A stretch of 64,000 nt of DNA, from assembly GCF_026420845.1 (NCBI RefSeq), contig NZ_JAOWCB010000004.1, positions 124,001 through 188,000 of the forward strand, written 5' to 3'. Position numbers and translations under genes: made by a program. The notes under the pieces are model-generated. The model made no database searches. It worked only from the letters and a program-made list of their open reading frames with translations, and was not told where the DNA came from. The DNA is from Streptomyces sp. PR69. GTDB lineage: Bacteria > Actinomycetota > Actinomycetes > Streptomycetales > Streptomycetaceae. Position 1 is the stretch's first letter; each line of letters begins with the position of its first letter. Below, in pieces: positions 53,467-62,230 of the stretch.

Positions 53467-54828
53467 ATGAGCACGACCACCCCCTCCGCCGCCTCCGACG
53501 GGCTGCTGTCGGCCACCACCCTGCTGCGCTTCGCCACCGCCGGTTCGGTGGACGACGGCAAGTCCACCCTGGTGGGCCGGCTGCTGCATGACTCCAAGTC
53601 GGTGCTCGCCGACCAGCTGGAGGCCGTCGAGCACGCCTCCCGCTCACGCGGCCAGGAGGCCCCCGACCTGGCGCTGCTGACGGACGGTCTGCGGGCCGAG
53701 CGTGAGCAGGGCATCACCATCGATGTGGCGTACCGCTACTTCGCCACCCCGCGCCGCCGGTTCATCCTCGCCGACACCCCGGGCCATGTGCAGTACACCC
53801 GGAACATGGTGACGGGCGCGTCCACCGCCGAGCTGACCGTCATCCTGGTCGACGCCCGCAACGGCGTCGTCGAGCAGACCCGGCGCCATGCCGCGATCGC
53901 CGCGCTGCTGCGCGTCCCGCATGCGGTGCTGGCGGTCAACAAGATGGACCTCGTCGGCTACGAGGAGCGGGTCTTCGCCGCGATCGCCGAGGAGTTCACG
54001 GCGTACGCGACCGAGCTGGGCGTCCCCGAGGTCACGGCCATCCCGATCTCGGCGCTCGCCGGAGACAACGTCGTCGAGGCGTCGGCGAACATGGACTGGT
54101 ACGGCGGGCCGACCGTCCTGGAGCACTTGGAGACGGTGCCGGTCAGCCATGACCTCACGGGCTGCCACGCCCGGCTGCCGGTGCAGTATGTGATCCGGCC
54201 GCAGAGCGCGGAGCACCCCGACTACCGCGGCTACGCGGGGCAGATCGCCGCCGGTACGTTCCGGGTGGGCCAGCGGGTCACCGTGCTGCCCTCGGGCCGC
54301 ACGTCGAAGGTCGCCGGCATCGACCTGCTCGGCAAGCCGGTGGACATCGCCTGGACTCCGCAGTCGGTCACGCTGCTGCTGGAGGACGACATCGACATCT
54401 CCCGCGGCGATCTGATCGTGCCGAGCGACGACGCCCCGGCGACCTCCCAGGATGTTCAGGCCACCGTCTGCCATGTGGCGGACGAGCCGCTCAGGGTCGG
54501 CCACCGGGTGCTGCTCAAGCACACCACCCGTACGGTCAAGGCGATCGTGAAGGAGATCCCGTCCCGTCTGACGCTGGACGATCTGTCCCAGCATCCGGAC
54601 CCGGGACAGCTGGTCGCCAATGACATCGGCCGGGTCGTGGTGCGCACCGCTGAGCCGCTGGCGATCGACGCATACGCGGACTCGCGGCGCACCGGATCGT
54701 TCCTGCTGATCGATCCGGCCGACGGCGCCACGCTGGCGGCCGGCATGGCCGGAACGTCGTTCGCCGCCGCGGCCGAAGACACCGCCGAAGACACCGCCGG
54801 GGCCGACGACGACGGCTGGGACTTCTGA
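53467..54828 (+). CDS. cysN: Sulfate adenylyltransferase subunit 1 (GTPase)
   Basis: A protein of 453 residues, an EF-Tu-like GTPase that drives sulfate activation with CysD. G1 is GSVDDGKS (26-33). The switch segment is EREQGITIDVAYRYF, G3 is DTPGH and G4 is NKMD. Beta-barrel domains 2 and 3 follow. A Glu/Asp-Thr-Ala tail (EDTAEDTAG) ends the protein. There is no fused APS kinase domain, consistent with the separate cysC. It ends before a short Cys-containing ORF and the ABC transporter genes. Confidence 0.96.
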   Translation: MSTTTPSAASDGLLSATTLLRFATAGSVDDGKSTLVGRLLHDSKSVLADQLEAVEHASRSRGQEAPDLALLTDGLRAEREQGITIDVAYRYFATPRRRFILADTPGHVQYTRNMVTGASTAELTVILVDARNGVVEQTRRHAAIAALLRVPHAVLAVNKMDLVGYEERVFAAIAEEFTAYATELGVPEVTAIPISALAGDNVVEASANMDWYGGPTVLEHLETVPVSHDLTGCHARLPVQYVIRPQSAEHPDYRGYAGQIAAGTFRVGQRVTVLPSGRTSKVAGIDLLGKPVDIAWTPQSVTLLLEDDIDISRGDLIVPSDDAPATSQDVQATVCHVADEPLRVGHRVLLKHTTRTVKAIVKEIPSRLTLDDLSQHPDPGQLVANDIGRVVVRTAEPLAIDAYADSRRTGSFLLIDPADGATLAAGMAGTSFAAAAEDTAEDTAGADDDGWDF

Positions 54829-54928
54829 TGGCCGGCGACGCCGCCGACGGCTTCTACGGGACCTTCGCCAAAGAAGGCGGCCGCATCGGGAGCGGCGTTC
54901 TCGGCGCGGGCACCGGCGGAGTGGCGCG

Positions 54929-55024
54929 ATGTGCGCGCTGACCTCCCTGCCGTGCTGCCCGCCGCGCAGACGAAGACCCGAACCCGCCGCCAACCCGGCC
55001 GCGTCACCCGGCGATCCGAGGTGA
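54929..55024 (+). CDS. Short cysteine-rich ORF between cysN and the ABC transporter
   Basis: A 31-codon ORF. GGAG lies 7 bases before the ATG at 54929. The peptide begins MCALTSLPCCPPRRRR and ends PGDPR, with its stop 35 bases before the lipoprotein start codon. Three of the first ten residues are cysteine, including a CC pair. Cysteine-rich short ORFs act as cysteine-responsive attenuators in mycobacteria. This one could similarly adjust the transporter genes relative to cysDN. It could also be chance. Confidence 0.35.
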   Translation: MCALTSLPCCPPRRRRPEPAANPAASPGDPR

Positions 55025-55058
55025 TGTGAGAGCCGGGCCGACGAGAGGAACCCCTCCC

Positions 55059-56210
55059 GTGCCAGCCCTCCGCACTCCCCCGCGACGCCACGGCGCACGC
55101 GCCCGGCGCCGCGGTCTCGCCCTCACGGCGGCCGTGCCGCTGCTCGCCGTGGCGCTGACCGCGTGCGGCTACGGCTCCAAGGCGCAGCGCGGCGGCGAGG
55201 ACGCCGTGCCGGTCGCCCGGGGGAAGAAGCTGTCGGCCGACACGGTGCGGATCGGGTACTTCCCGAATCTGACGCATGCCACAGCCCTGGTCGGGGACCA
55301 GGAGGGCTTCTTCCAGAAGGAGCTGGGCGGCACCCGGGTGTCCACGGCGAGCTTCAACGCGGGCCCCTCGGAGATCGAGGCGCTGAACGCGGGCTCTGTC
55401 GACATCGGCTTCATCGGCCCCTCCCCCGCCCTCAACGGCTATGCCAAGGCGAAGGGGCAGAATCTGCGGATCGTCGCGGGTTCGGCCTCCGGCGGGGTGA
55501 AGTTCGTGGTCGACCCGGAGAAGATCCGCACTCCGGACGACGTCAAGGGCAAGCGGATCGCCACTCCCCAGCTGGGCAACACCCAGGATGTGGCGTTCCT
55601 CAACTGGATCGCCGAGCAGGGCTGGAAGGTCGACCCGCAAAGCGGCAAGGGCGATGTCTCCGTGCTGCGCACCGACAGCAAGGTGACCCCGGACGCCTAT
55701 GCGTCCGGCTCCGTCGACGGGGCGTGGGTTCCGGAGCCGACCGCGTCGCAGCTGGTGGCGAAGGGCGCGAAGGTGCTGCTCGACGAGGCCTCGCTATGGC
55801 CGGACGAGAAGTTCGTGATCACGAATGTGATCGTGTCGCAGAAGTTCCTGAGCAAGCACCCGGATGTGGTGGAGGCGGTGCTGCGGGGCGCGGTGAAGAC
55901 CAATGAGTGGATCAGCGCCCATCCGGAGAAGGCGAAGCAGTCCGCCAACGCACAGCTGGCGGAGCTGACCGGGAAGCCGCTGCCCGCCGAGGTGATCGAC
56001 GCGGCGTGGCCTTCACTCCGGTTCACCGACGATCCGCTGGCCGCGACCCTGCGGGTGCAGGCCCGGCACGCGGTGGAGGCGGGGCTGCTGGACGAGACCG
56101 CCCTCGCCGAGATCGCCGGGATCTACGACCTCGGGCCGCTGAACACGGTGCTCGCCGCGCAGGGCAGACCCGCCGTCGCCGACGACGGGCTCGGCGTCGG
56201 CAGCCGGTAG
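55059..56210 (+). CDS. Sulfonate/sulfate-type ABC transporter substrate-binding lipoprotein (SsuA-like)
   Basis: A protein of 383 residues. The signal peptide ends in LTAC (C36 lipidated). The mature protein has the SsuA/TauA fold signatures VRIGYFPNLTHATALVGDQEGFFQKELG, FNAGPSEIEALNAGSVDIGFIGPSPALNGYAKA, and GKRIATPQLGNTQDVAFLNWI. It binds an aliphatic sulfonate or related sulfur source outside the cell. The GTG at 55059 has GAGAGGA upstream. It is encoded with the ATPase and permease as part of the cys operon. Confidence 0.92.
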   Translation: MPALRTPPRRHGARARRRGLALTAAVPLLAVALTACGYGSKAQRGGEDAVPVARGKKLSADTVRIGYFPNLTHATALVGDQEGFFQKELGGTRVSTASFNAGPSEIEALNAGSVDIGFIGPSPALNGYAKAKGQNLRIVAGSASGGVKFVVDPEKIRTPDDVKGKRIATPQLGNTQDVAFLNWIAEQGWKVDPQSGKGDVSVLRTDSKVTPDAYASGSVDGAWVPEPTASQLVAKGAKVLLDEASLWPDEKFVITNVIVSQKFLSKHPDVVEAVLRGAVKTNEWISAHPEKAKQSANAQLAELTGKPLPAEVIDAAWPSLRFTDDPLAATLRVQARHAVEAGLLDETALAEIAGIYDLGPLNTVLAAQGRPAVADDGLGVGSR

Positions 56211-56252
56211 CCGGCGGCCGGCAGCCGCTCTGCCGTGTACGCCGCCGTAAGC

Positions 56253-56297
56253 CCCGTACGACCCGTACGACCCGTACGGCCCGTACGACCTGTACGC
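56253..56297. repeat. 9-bp tandem repeat CCCGTACGA x5
   Basis: Five consecutive units: CCCGTACGA, CCCGTACGA, CCCGTACGG, CCCGTACGA, CCTGTACGC. Each contains the palindrome CGTACG. The array lies in the untranslated gap before the ABC ATPase gene. It may be slippage-prone junk, a spacing element or a clustered protein site. Confidence 0.8.
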
Positions 56298-56333
56298 AAC
56301 ACGACTCACAGCATGACCCAGGAGGTGACGACC

Positions 56334-57170
56334 ATGGCCCAGACCGCGCAGACCCTGACGAAGGACACGGTGCGCCGGGCCGGGGACCGTTCGACGACGG
56401 ACTCCGTGCCCGCCCCCGCCGCCGTTCCGTACGCGGCGCGGATCGAGCATGTCTCGAAGTCCTTCGCCGGGCCCGCGGGTGCGCAGCCCGTCCTGGACGA
56501 CATCTCCCTCGATGTCGCGCCCGGTGAGTTCGTCACCCTGCTGGGGGCGTCCGGCTGCGGCAAGTCGACGCTGCTGAATCTGGTGGCGGGTCTGGACCGG
56601 CCGAGCGCCGGCTCGATCACCACGGACGGCCGGCCGGCCCTGATGTTCCAGGAGCATGCGCTGTTCCCGTGGCTGACCGCGGGCAAGAACGTCGAGCTGG
56701 CGCTGAAACTGCGGGGGACGCCCCGGCGGGAGCGGCGCGGTGAGGCGGAGCGGCTGCTGGAGCTGGTCCGGCTGGGTGGCGCGTACGGCAAGCGGGTGCA
56801 CGAGCTGTCGGGCGGCATGCGGCAGCGCGTGGCGATGGCGCGGGCGCTGGCGCAGGACAGCCGGCTGCTGCTGATGGACGAGCCGTTCGCGGCTCTGGAC
56901 GCGATCACCCGGGATGTGCTGCACGACGAGCTGACCCGGATCTGGCGGGAGACAGATCTGTCGGTGCTGTTCGTGACGCACAACGTCCGTGAGGCGGTGC
57001 GGCTGGCGCAGCGGGTGGTGCTGCTGTCGTCGCGGCCGGGCCGGATCGCCCGTGAATGGACGGTGGACATCGACCAGCCGCGCCGTATCGAGGATGCCGC
57101 GGTGGCGGAGCTGTCCGTCGAGATCACCGAAGAGCTGCGTGGGGAGATCCGCCGTCATGGCCGGCACTGA
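56334..57170 (+). CDS. Sulfonate-type ABC transporter ATP-binding protein (SsuB-like)
   Basis: A protein of 278 residues. Walker A GASGCGKST (71-79), Q-loop MFQEHALFPWL, signature LSGGMRQRVAMARAL, Walker B LLLMDEPFAALD and H-loop VTHNVREA. It hydrolyses ATP to power the permease encoded next. A strong ribosome binding site, AGGAGGTGACG, precedes the ATG at 56334, chosen over the upstream ATG at 56235, which would translate the tandem repeat as VRPVRP. It overlaps the permease gene by 14 bases. Confidence 0.94.
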   Translation: MAQTAQTLTKDTVRRAGDRSTTDSVPAPAAVPYAARIEHVSKSFAGPAGAQPVLDDISLDVAPGEFVTLLGASGCGKSTLLNLVAGLDRPSAGSITTDGRPALMFQEHALFPWLTAGKNVELALKLRGTPRRERRGEAERLLELVRLGGAYGKRVHELSGGMRQRVAMARALAQDSRLLLMDEPFAALDAITRDVLHDELTRIWRETDLSVLFVTHNVREAVRLAQRVVLLSSRPGRIAREWTVDIDQPRRIEDAAVAELSVEITEELRGEIRRHGRH

Positions 57171-58080
57171 TACGAGTACGACGGACCCGGGGGCGAACGC
57201 CGCACCGGCCGCCGTCGCGAAGGGCGACGACCTGGCCGGTCTGGAGGCGGGCCTGGACGCGCTGGAGTCCGTGCAGACGCGCCGTACGCCGGTGCGCGAG
57301 GTGCTGCTGAAGAAGGTGCTGCCGCCGGTGACGGCGGTGGCGCTGGTGCTGGCGGTGTGGCAGCTGCTGGTGTGGGCCAAGGTCACCGAGGAGTACAAGC
57401 TGCCCGCTCCGTCCGCGGTGTGGGACAGCCTGTCCGAGATGTGGCTGCAGGGCACGCTCCACGAGGTCGTCTGGACCTCGGTCTCCCGCGGTCTGCTGGG
57501 CTTTCTGCTGGCGCTGGCCATCGGCACCCCGCTCGGGCTGCTGGTGGCGCGGGTGGCGTTCGTACGCGCCGCGATCCGGCCGATCCTGTCGGGGCTGCAG
57601 TCGCTGCCGTCGGTGGCCTGGGTGCCGCCCGCGGTGATCTGGCTGGGCCTCAATGACTCGATGATGTTCGCAGTGATCCTGCTGGGCGCGGTGCCGTCGA
57701 TCGCCAACGGCCTGGTGTCGGGCGTGGACCAGGTGCCGCCGCTGTATCTGCGGGCCGGGCGCACACTCGGCGCGACGGGGCTGCGCGGCACCCTGCACAT
57801 CGTGATGCCGGCGGCGCTGCCCGGCTATCTGGCGGGGCTGAAGCAGGGCTGGGCGTTCTCCTGGCGGTCGCTGATGGCCGCGGAGATCATCGCTTCCTCG
57901 CCGGAACTGGGCCTGGGGCTCGGCCAGCTGCTGGAGAACGGCCGGAACAACTTCGACATGCCCGGCGTCTTCCTCGCCATCCTGCTGATCCTGATCGTCG
58001 GCATCGCCATCGACCTGCTGATCTTTTCTCCGCTGGAGCGGTGGGTGCTGCGCAGCCGCGGTCTGCTGGCCAGGAGCTGA
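57157..58080 (+). CDS. Sulfonate-type ABC transporter permease (SsuC-like)
   Basis: A membrane protein of 307 residues. After a hydrophilic N-terminus of about 45 residues come six helices typical of BPD-type permeases (VTAVALVLAVWQLLVWA, LLGFLLALAIGTPLGLLVA, AVILLGAVPSIANGLVSG). The EAA-like loop is RTLGATGLRGTLHIVMPAALPGYLAGLKQGWAFSWRSLMAAE, which contacts the ATPase. With the lipoprotein and ATPase it forms the transporter. The chelatase gene follows 9 bases later, so the operon continues. Confidence 0.93.
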   Translation: MAGTDTSTTDPGANAAPAAVAKGDDLAGLEAGLDALESVQTRRTPVREVLLKKVLPPVTAVALVLAVWQLLVWAKVTEEYKLPAPSAVWDSLSEMWLQGTLHEVVWTSVSRGLLGFLLALAIGTPLGLLVARVAFVRAAIRPILSGLQSLPSVAWVPPAVIWLGLNDSMMFAVILLGAVPSIANGLVSGVDQVPPLYLRAGRTLGATGLRGTLHIVMPAALPGYLAGLKQGWAFSWRSLMAAEIIASSPELGLGLGQLLENGRNNFDMPGVFLAILLILIVGIAIDLLIFSPLERWVLRSRGLLARS

Positions 58081-58089
58081 GGCACTGTC

Positions 58090-58875
58090 ATGCGCCATCA
58101 CCCCCACGCTCTTGCCGACCGGCGTCCTGTGCTGCTGGTCGTCGCCCACGGCAGCCGCGACCCGCGGCATGCGGCGACCGTGCACGCCCTGGTGCGCCGG
58201 GCCGCCGCGCTGCGCCCCGGACTGCGGGCGGAGACCGCGTTCCTGGACTTCAACGCCCCGTCCGTGCCGCGGGTGCTGGACCGGCTGGCGGCCGAGGGGG
58301 CGCGCGATGTGGTCGCCCTGCCGCTGCTGCTGACCCGTGCCTTCCATGCGAAGGCGGACATCCCCTCGGTGCTGCGGGCCGCCCCGGCGGCGCTGCGCAT
58401 CCGCCAGGCGGAGGTGCTCGGCCCTTCGCCGCTGCTGCTCGGCGCGCTGGAGCGCCGGCTGTACGAAGCCGGCCTCGGCCCCGGCGACCGGTCCGCCACC
58501 GGACTGGTCCTGGCCTCGGCCGGCTCCACCGACCCGGAGGCGATCGCAGTGATCGCTGAAATGGCGCGGGAGCTGAGGCGCACCGGTTGGTGCTCCGTGC
58601 GGCCTGCGTTCGCCTCCGCTGTCTCTTCCGCGGGCCCCCCGCACACCGGCGCGGCGGTACGGGCACTGCGCGCCGAAGGCGTCCGGCGCGTCGCCGTGGC
58701 CCCGTATGTGATCGCGCCGGGCAGGCTGCCGGACCGTATCGCCGCCGGGGCGCGTGAGGCCGGGGCGGATGTGCTGGCCGACGTCCTGGGCCCGGCCCCC
58801 GAACTGGCCCGGCTGCTGCTCCGGCGCTATGACGCGTGCGCCCGGCGGGAGGATCTGCTGGCGGCGGTCGGCTGA
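58090..58875 (+). CDS. Sirohydrochlorin chelatase (CbiX-like)
   Basis: A protein of 261 residues with two CbiX half-domains. The first begins VLLVVAHGSRDPRHAATVHALV, with the active-site histidine in AHGSRD and a second His in RAFHAKADIP. The second, from about residue 135, begins GLVLASAGSTDPEAIAVIAEMA. It inserts iron into sirohydrochlorin to make siroheme for the sulfite reductase at the start of the operon. Being last in the cys operon supports Fe over Co as metal. Confidence 0.9.
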   Translation: MRHHPHALADRRPVLLVVAHGSRDPRHAATVHALVRRAAALRPGLRAETAFLDFNAPSVPRVLDRLAAEGARDVVALPLLLTRAFHAKADIPSVLRAAPAALRIRQAEVLGPSPLLLGALERRLYEAGLGPGDRSATGLVLASAGSTDPEAIAVIAEMARELRRTGWCSVRPAFASAVSSAGPPHTGAAVRALRAEGVRRVAVAPYVIAPGRLPDRIAAGAREAGADVLADVLGPAPELARLLLRRYDACARREDLLAAVG

Positions 58876-58881
58876 GACGCT

Positions 58882-59286
58882 TCATACAACGGGTTCAGCC
58901 GTGTCGGCGGCCGGGTCGCCGAAGTGCGTGGCCTGGTGGAAGTAGAGCAGCCAGCGGCCGTCCACCAGCCGCCACAGCGAACTGCGGTGGGTGCGCTGCG
59001 CGCCGGACTCGGTGTCGAAGGTCAGATGCACCACGTCGGGAGCGAGCCGGACGCCTTTCATATGCGAGGCGGTGACGGGGCGTTGTGCCGGTTCCGCGCG
59101 TGCGGTGAGGGCGGCGGTGACCGTGTCGCGGTTCCAGGTCCGGCCGGAGGCGCCGATCGCGCAGAAGTCGGGGTGCAGCAGTTCGGCGAGCCGCTGGGGA
59201 GAGGCGCGCACGGCCGGGTCCAGCAGCCGGAACTCCGCCTCCATGGCGGCGCCGACCGGGTCCGCGGGCGCGGGCTCAGCCGGCAT
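58882..59286 (-). CDS. NTF2-like (DUF4440/SnoaL-type) small protein
   Basis: A protein of 134 residues with an NTF2-like cone fold: an N-terminal helix (GAAMEAEFRLLDPAVRASPQRLAELLHPDFCAIGASGRTWNRDTV) followed by strands VTASHMKGVRLAPDVVHLTFDTES and RTHRSSLWRLVDGRWLLYFHQAT. Members are isomerases, cyclases or ligand-binding proteins; nothing specific can be said. It starts 11 bases inside the end of the DUF1697 gene, so the two are translationally coupled. Confidence 0.85.
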   Translation of the reverse strand: MPAEPAPADPVGAAMEAEFRLLDPAVRASPQRLAELLHPDFCAIGASGRTWNRDTVTAALTARAEPAQRPVTASHMKGVRLAPDVVHLTFDTESGAQRTHRSSLWRLVDGRWLLYFHQATHFGDPAADTAEPVV

Positions 59287-59833
59287 CGGTCAGCTCCGCC
59301 AGTCTGACTACGGTGTTCCAGTTGCGGCTGGTGGCGGTGACCCCCTTGAACAGGGATGGCTTCGCAAGAGCTTCGGCGAGCTTGGAACGGCCCATGCCCT
59401 CGGGGAGATAGAGGTAGAGCACCCTGTCGCCGAGGCGGAACTCCTCGGGCAGAAAGGCCTGTGGGTCGACGGGGGCGAGGCGGGCGGGGGCGACGGACTC
59501 AGAGAGAAAGGTGACATGGAGCTGCTTCCCCTCCAGCGAGCCGGCGGGGAACGGGCAGGAGTCGATGACCGCGCGCAGATAGTCGCCGCTGCGCACCAGG
59601 CAGCCGACGTCGAACCCGAAGCGGTCCTCGATGGCCTTCTCCAGGTCTGCCGCGATCGCCCGTTCATCCGTGGACGCGCTGGAGAAGACGGCGTTTCCGC
59701 TCTGCAGGTAGGTGCCGACGCCGGTGTGGCCGAGTGCGGCGAGGACCTCACGCAGAGCCGCCATCGGGACCTTTCTGCGGCCCCCGACGTTGATCCCGCG
59801 CAGCAGCGCCGCATACCTCGTCGTCATCGTCAC
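59276..59833 (-). CDS. DUF1697 protein
   Basis: A protein of 185 residues. It opens with the family signature RYAALLRGINVGGRRKVPMAALREVLAALGHTGVGTYLQSGNAVF and ends with the conserved TATSRNWNTVVRLAEL. DUF1697 proteins are small, cytoplasmic and of unknown function. It overlaps the NTF2-like gene downstream. The ATG at 59833 (MTMTTRYAALL) could alternatively be the second Met. Confidence 0.9.
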   Translation of the reverse strand: MTMTTRYAALLRGINVGGRRKVPMAALREVLAALGHTGVGTYLQSGNAVFSSASTDERAIAADLEKAIEDRFGFDVGCLVRSGDYLRAVIDSCPFPAGSLEGKQLHVTFLSESVAPARLAPVDPQAFLPEEFRLGDRVLYLYLPEGMGRSKLAEALAKPSLFKGVTATSRNWNTVVRLAELTDAG

Positions 59834-59944
59834 ACCATATGACGGCCGGCGTGCCCCGTGGGGGAGGGCACGGCGGCCGCGCGCGGCGGGATGCGGTGGG
59901 CCTGAAGGCCCGCACCGCTTCAGGATGTGCCGGCGCTCGCCCGC

Positions 59945-61141
59945 TCAGCGCAGCTCGGCTTCGATCAGGTCCGCCGCCTGGACCGTCCCCCCTTCCCGGT
60001 CCATCTGGCGTCCGATCTCGGCGAGCCGTGCCGCGACCTCCGGGTCGGACGCCAGCGCGAGGACAGCCTCGCGCAGTTCCCCGGCGGTGGCGGTCTGCGC
60101 GTCGAGACGGCGCGCCACACCGAGCGAGACCAACATGTCCGCGTTGCCGAACTGGTCGACGGCCTGCGGGACCGCCACCATCGGCGTACGCGTCGCCAGG
60201 CCCTCCTGGCTGCCGCCCGCGCCCGCGTGGGTGATGAAGGCATCGGCCTGGCGCAGCACGGACAGCTGCGGAACCCAGTGGTGCACCTCGACATTGCCCG
60301 GGATCTCGCCGAGCTCCGAGACGTCGACATGCTTGCCGATCTGGAGCACCACATGCCAGCCGGGCAGATCGCCGAAGGCCTGTACGCACCGGCGGTAGAA
60401 GGCGGGCTGCTTGGTGAACGCCGAACCGAGCGAGACCAGCAGCACCCTCTCGGCGTCCGCGGGCGGCGCCCACCGGCCCTGCTCGGCCCGGTCGCCCTGG
60501 CAGGCGCCGACGAAGGTGTAAACCGACTCGTCGACACGGTCCGCGTGAGGCTGGAGCGCTCTGGGGATCAGCACTGCGGCGCGCCGCGGACGGGCGACGA
60601 AGTCGTCCGGGTCGACTGAGCCGAGGCCGTGCTCCGCCAGCCAGCCACGGAACCGGGCGTAGTACGCCTGCCCCCGCTCCGACGCCTTCATCTCGGCATA
60701 CGCCGGTCCGGCGACCTCTTCCTCGTATCCCTCCCACGGAACGAGGTTGGGCCACAGCGAGACGGCGGGCACGCCCCACCGATGGGCGAGGACGCGCGCC
60801 GGATAGGAGGTGATGTCATGGATCACCAGGTCCGGCTCGTCCCCCTCGAAGGCGGCCGACAGCTGCGGCAGCACGGAGATGGCGTCGTCGAGGAACGGCT
60901 CGATGTTGTCGATCAGTTCGACGCCCCAGGCGTCCGGGTCCTCGTCGGTGGGGAGCGTGGAGGTGTAGGCGACCGGCTCCGCTCCGGTCTGCGCCACCTT
61001 GTCGGCGAAGGAGGCGGGGATGGCGTAGCTGACACGGTGCCCGCGGGCGACGAGTTCCCGGATGACGTCCAGGCTCGGGTTCACGTGCCCGTGGGCGGCG
61101 ATGGAGAACATGGCGATATGGGCACGCTTCGAAGAAGTCAT
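59945..61141 (-). CDS. Macrolide-type glycosyltransferase (GT1, OleD/MGT-like)
   Basis: A protein of 398 residues. GT1 fold with an N-terminal acceptor domain ([32 protein letters not shown]) and a C-terminal nucleotide-sugar domain ([54 protein letters not shown]). H18 of AAHGH is the likely catalytic base. Close families (MGT, OleD, OleI) glucosylate and inactivate macrolides with UDP-glucose. The ATG at 61141 lacks a Shine-Dalgarno sequence but has TATTCT six bases upstream, and a perfect inverted repeat lies just behind that. The neighbouring divergent phosphotransferase suggests a small drug-modification locus. Confidence 0.9.
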   Translation of the reverse strand: MTSSKRAHIAMFSIAAHGHVNPSLDVIRELVARGHRVSYAIPASFADKVAQTGAEPVAYTSTLPTDEDPDAWGVELIDNIEPFLDDAISVLPQLSAAFEGDEPDLVIHDITSYPARVLAHRWGVPAVSLWPNLVPWEGYEEEVAGPAYAEMKASERGQAYYARFRGWLAEHGLGSVDPDDFVARPRRAAVLIPRALQPHADRVDESVYTFVGACQGDRAEQGRWAPPADAERVLLVSLGSAFTKQPAFYRRCVQAFGDLPGWHVVLQIGKHVDVSELGEIPGNVEVHHWVPQLSVLRQADAFITHAGAGGSQEGLATRTPMVAVPQAVDQFGNADMLVSLGVARRLDAQTATAGELREAVLALASDPEVAARLAEIGRQMDREGGTVQAADLIEAELR

Positions 61142-61147
61142 GCCGCA

Positions 61148-61172
61148 AGAATAACGAGACGATACGTCTCGT
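61148..61172. promoter_or_regulatory. Operator palindrome and -10 between glycosyltransferase and phosphotransferase
   Basis: ACGAGACG-ATA-CGTCTCGT (61154-61172) is a perfect 8-bp inverted repeat typical of TetR-family operators. It directly abuts a minus-strand -10-like TATTCT (61148-61153), itself six bases before the glycosyltransferase ATG. A repressor here would block that promoter and may also affect the divergent gene. No TetR gene is nearby. Confidence 0.6.
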
Positions 61173-61208
61173 GCCATTTCTTTTCCGGATGCGAGACTGT
61201 GCCGCGTG

Positions 61209-62063
61209 ATGGACGAGACACAGGCCCGACGGCTGCTGACAGCGGCCGGACTGCCCGCCGAGGACGCCAAGCTGCTGGCCCTCGGCGAGAACGCCGTATT
61301 CGAGACCGGTGAGCTGGTCGTCAAGGTGGGCCGGGGCGCCGAGTTGACGCCCCGCGCCGAGCGGGAGCTCGCTGTCGCCGCCTGGCTCGCGGAGTCGGGC
61401 GTCCCCGCGGTACGGGCGGCGGAGCCGAAACCGCGGCTGGCCGCAGGCCGCCCGGTGACGGTGTGGCATCGGCTGCCCGACGCCGTACGCCCCGCCGCGC
61501 CGGAGGATCTGGCGCTGCTGCTGCGCCGGGTGCACGCGCTCCCCGCCGCGCCCTTCGCCCTGCCGCGGCGGGAGCTGCTGGGCGGGGTGGCGCGGTGGCT
61601 GCGGCTCGCGGGGGATGCGATCGACCCGGCCGACGCCGCGTATCTGCGTGAGCGGGCCGACTGCCTCCGTGCGGCGACGGCCGCGCTCACACCACGGCTG
61701 ACGCCCGGCCCGGTGCACGGCGACGCGCTCCCCCGCAATGTCCATGTCGGCCCGGACGGCCCCGTGCTGATGGACCTGGAGACCTTCTCCTCGGACGCCC
61801 GCGAGCACGACCTGGTGGTCATGGCCCTCGCCCGCGACCGCTACGGGCTGCCGCCCGAGGCCTATACGGCGTTCGTCTCGGCCTACGGATGGGACGTCCG
61901 CGACTGGGCCGGCTGCGAACTCCTCCGCGGCGCCCGCGAGACGGCGAGCTGCGCCTGGGTGGCCCAGCACGCCCCCGCGAACCCGCGCGCCCTGGCGGAG
62001 TTCCGCCGCCGGGTGGCGTCCCTCCGCGAGGGGGACGCGGGGGTCAGGTGGCGTCCGTTCTGA
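61209..62063 (+). CDS. Aminoglycoside phosphotransferase-family kinase (APH)
   Basis: A protein of 284 residues with the APH/choline kinase fold: an ATP-binding N-lobe ([21 protein letters not shown]), the catalytic loop [13 protein letters not shown] and the metal-binding [22 protein letters not shown]. In the loop HGDxxxxN, D is the catalytic base. The family includes aminoglycoside and macrolide kinases as well as many unassigned small-molecule kinases. The ATG at 61209 or the overlapping GTG at 61206 may start it. It is divergent from a macrolide-type glycosyltransferase across a palindromic operator. Confidence 0.85.
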   Translation: MDETQARRLLTAAGLPAEDAKLLALGENAVFETGELVVKVGRGAELTPRAERELAVAAWLAESGVPAVRAAEPKPRLAAGRPVTVWHRLPDAVRPAAPEDLALLLRRVHALPAAPFALPRRELLGGVARWLRLAGDAIDPADAAYLRERADCLRAATAALTPRLTPGPVHGDALPRNVHVGPDGPVLMDLETFSSDAREHDLVVMALARDRYGLPPEAYTAFVSAYGWDVRDWAGCELLRGARETASCAWVAQHAPANPRALAEFRRRVASLREGDAGVRWRPF

Positions 62064-62101
62064 CGGGCCGCCGGCAGCGCGGCGGGGGTGTTGTCCCGTA
62101 A

Positions 62102-62227
62102 CTGGGGGCTCCGCCCCCAGACCCCCCTCCGGGAGGGGGAGGGACTGCGGGGCTGCCGCCCCGCGCCCCCCTGGCGGGCGGCAGCCTCGCGCCGCCGCCC
62201 CTGCACGGCCTCCCGGGGCGGAGCCCC
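62102..62227. repeat. Hairpin repeats between convergent genes
   Basis: CTGGGGGCTCCGCCCCCAG (62102-62120) and GGGGCGGAGCCCC (62215-62227) are two more copies of the dispersed hairpin in opposite orientation. G/C-rich text lies between them. The second copy ends three bases from the stop codon of the exonuclease gene. They are likely terminators for both flanking genes. Confidence 0.7.
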
Positions 62228-62230
62228 AGT

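Noticed and set aside
56235..56333. Starting the ABC ATPase at the upstream ATG
   Set aside because: It would translate the 9-bp array as VRPVRPVRP and ignore the strong AGGAGGTGACG before the ATG at 56334.
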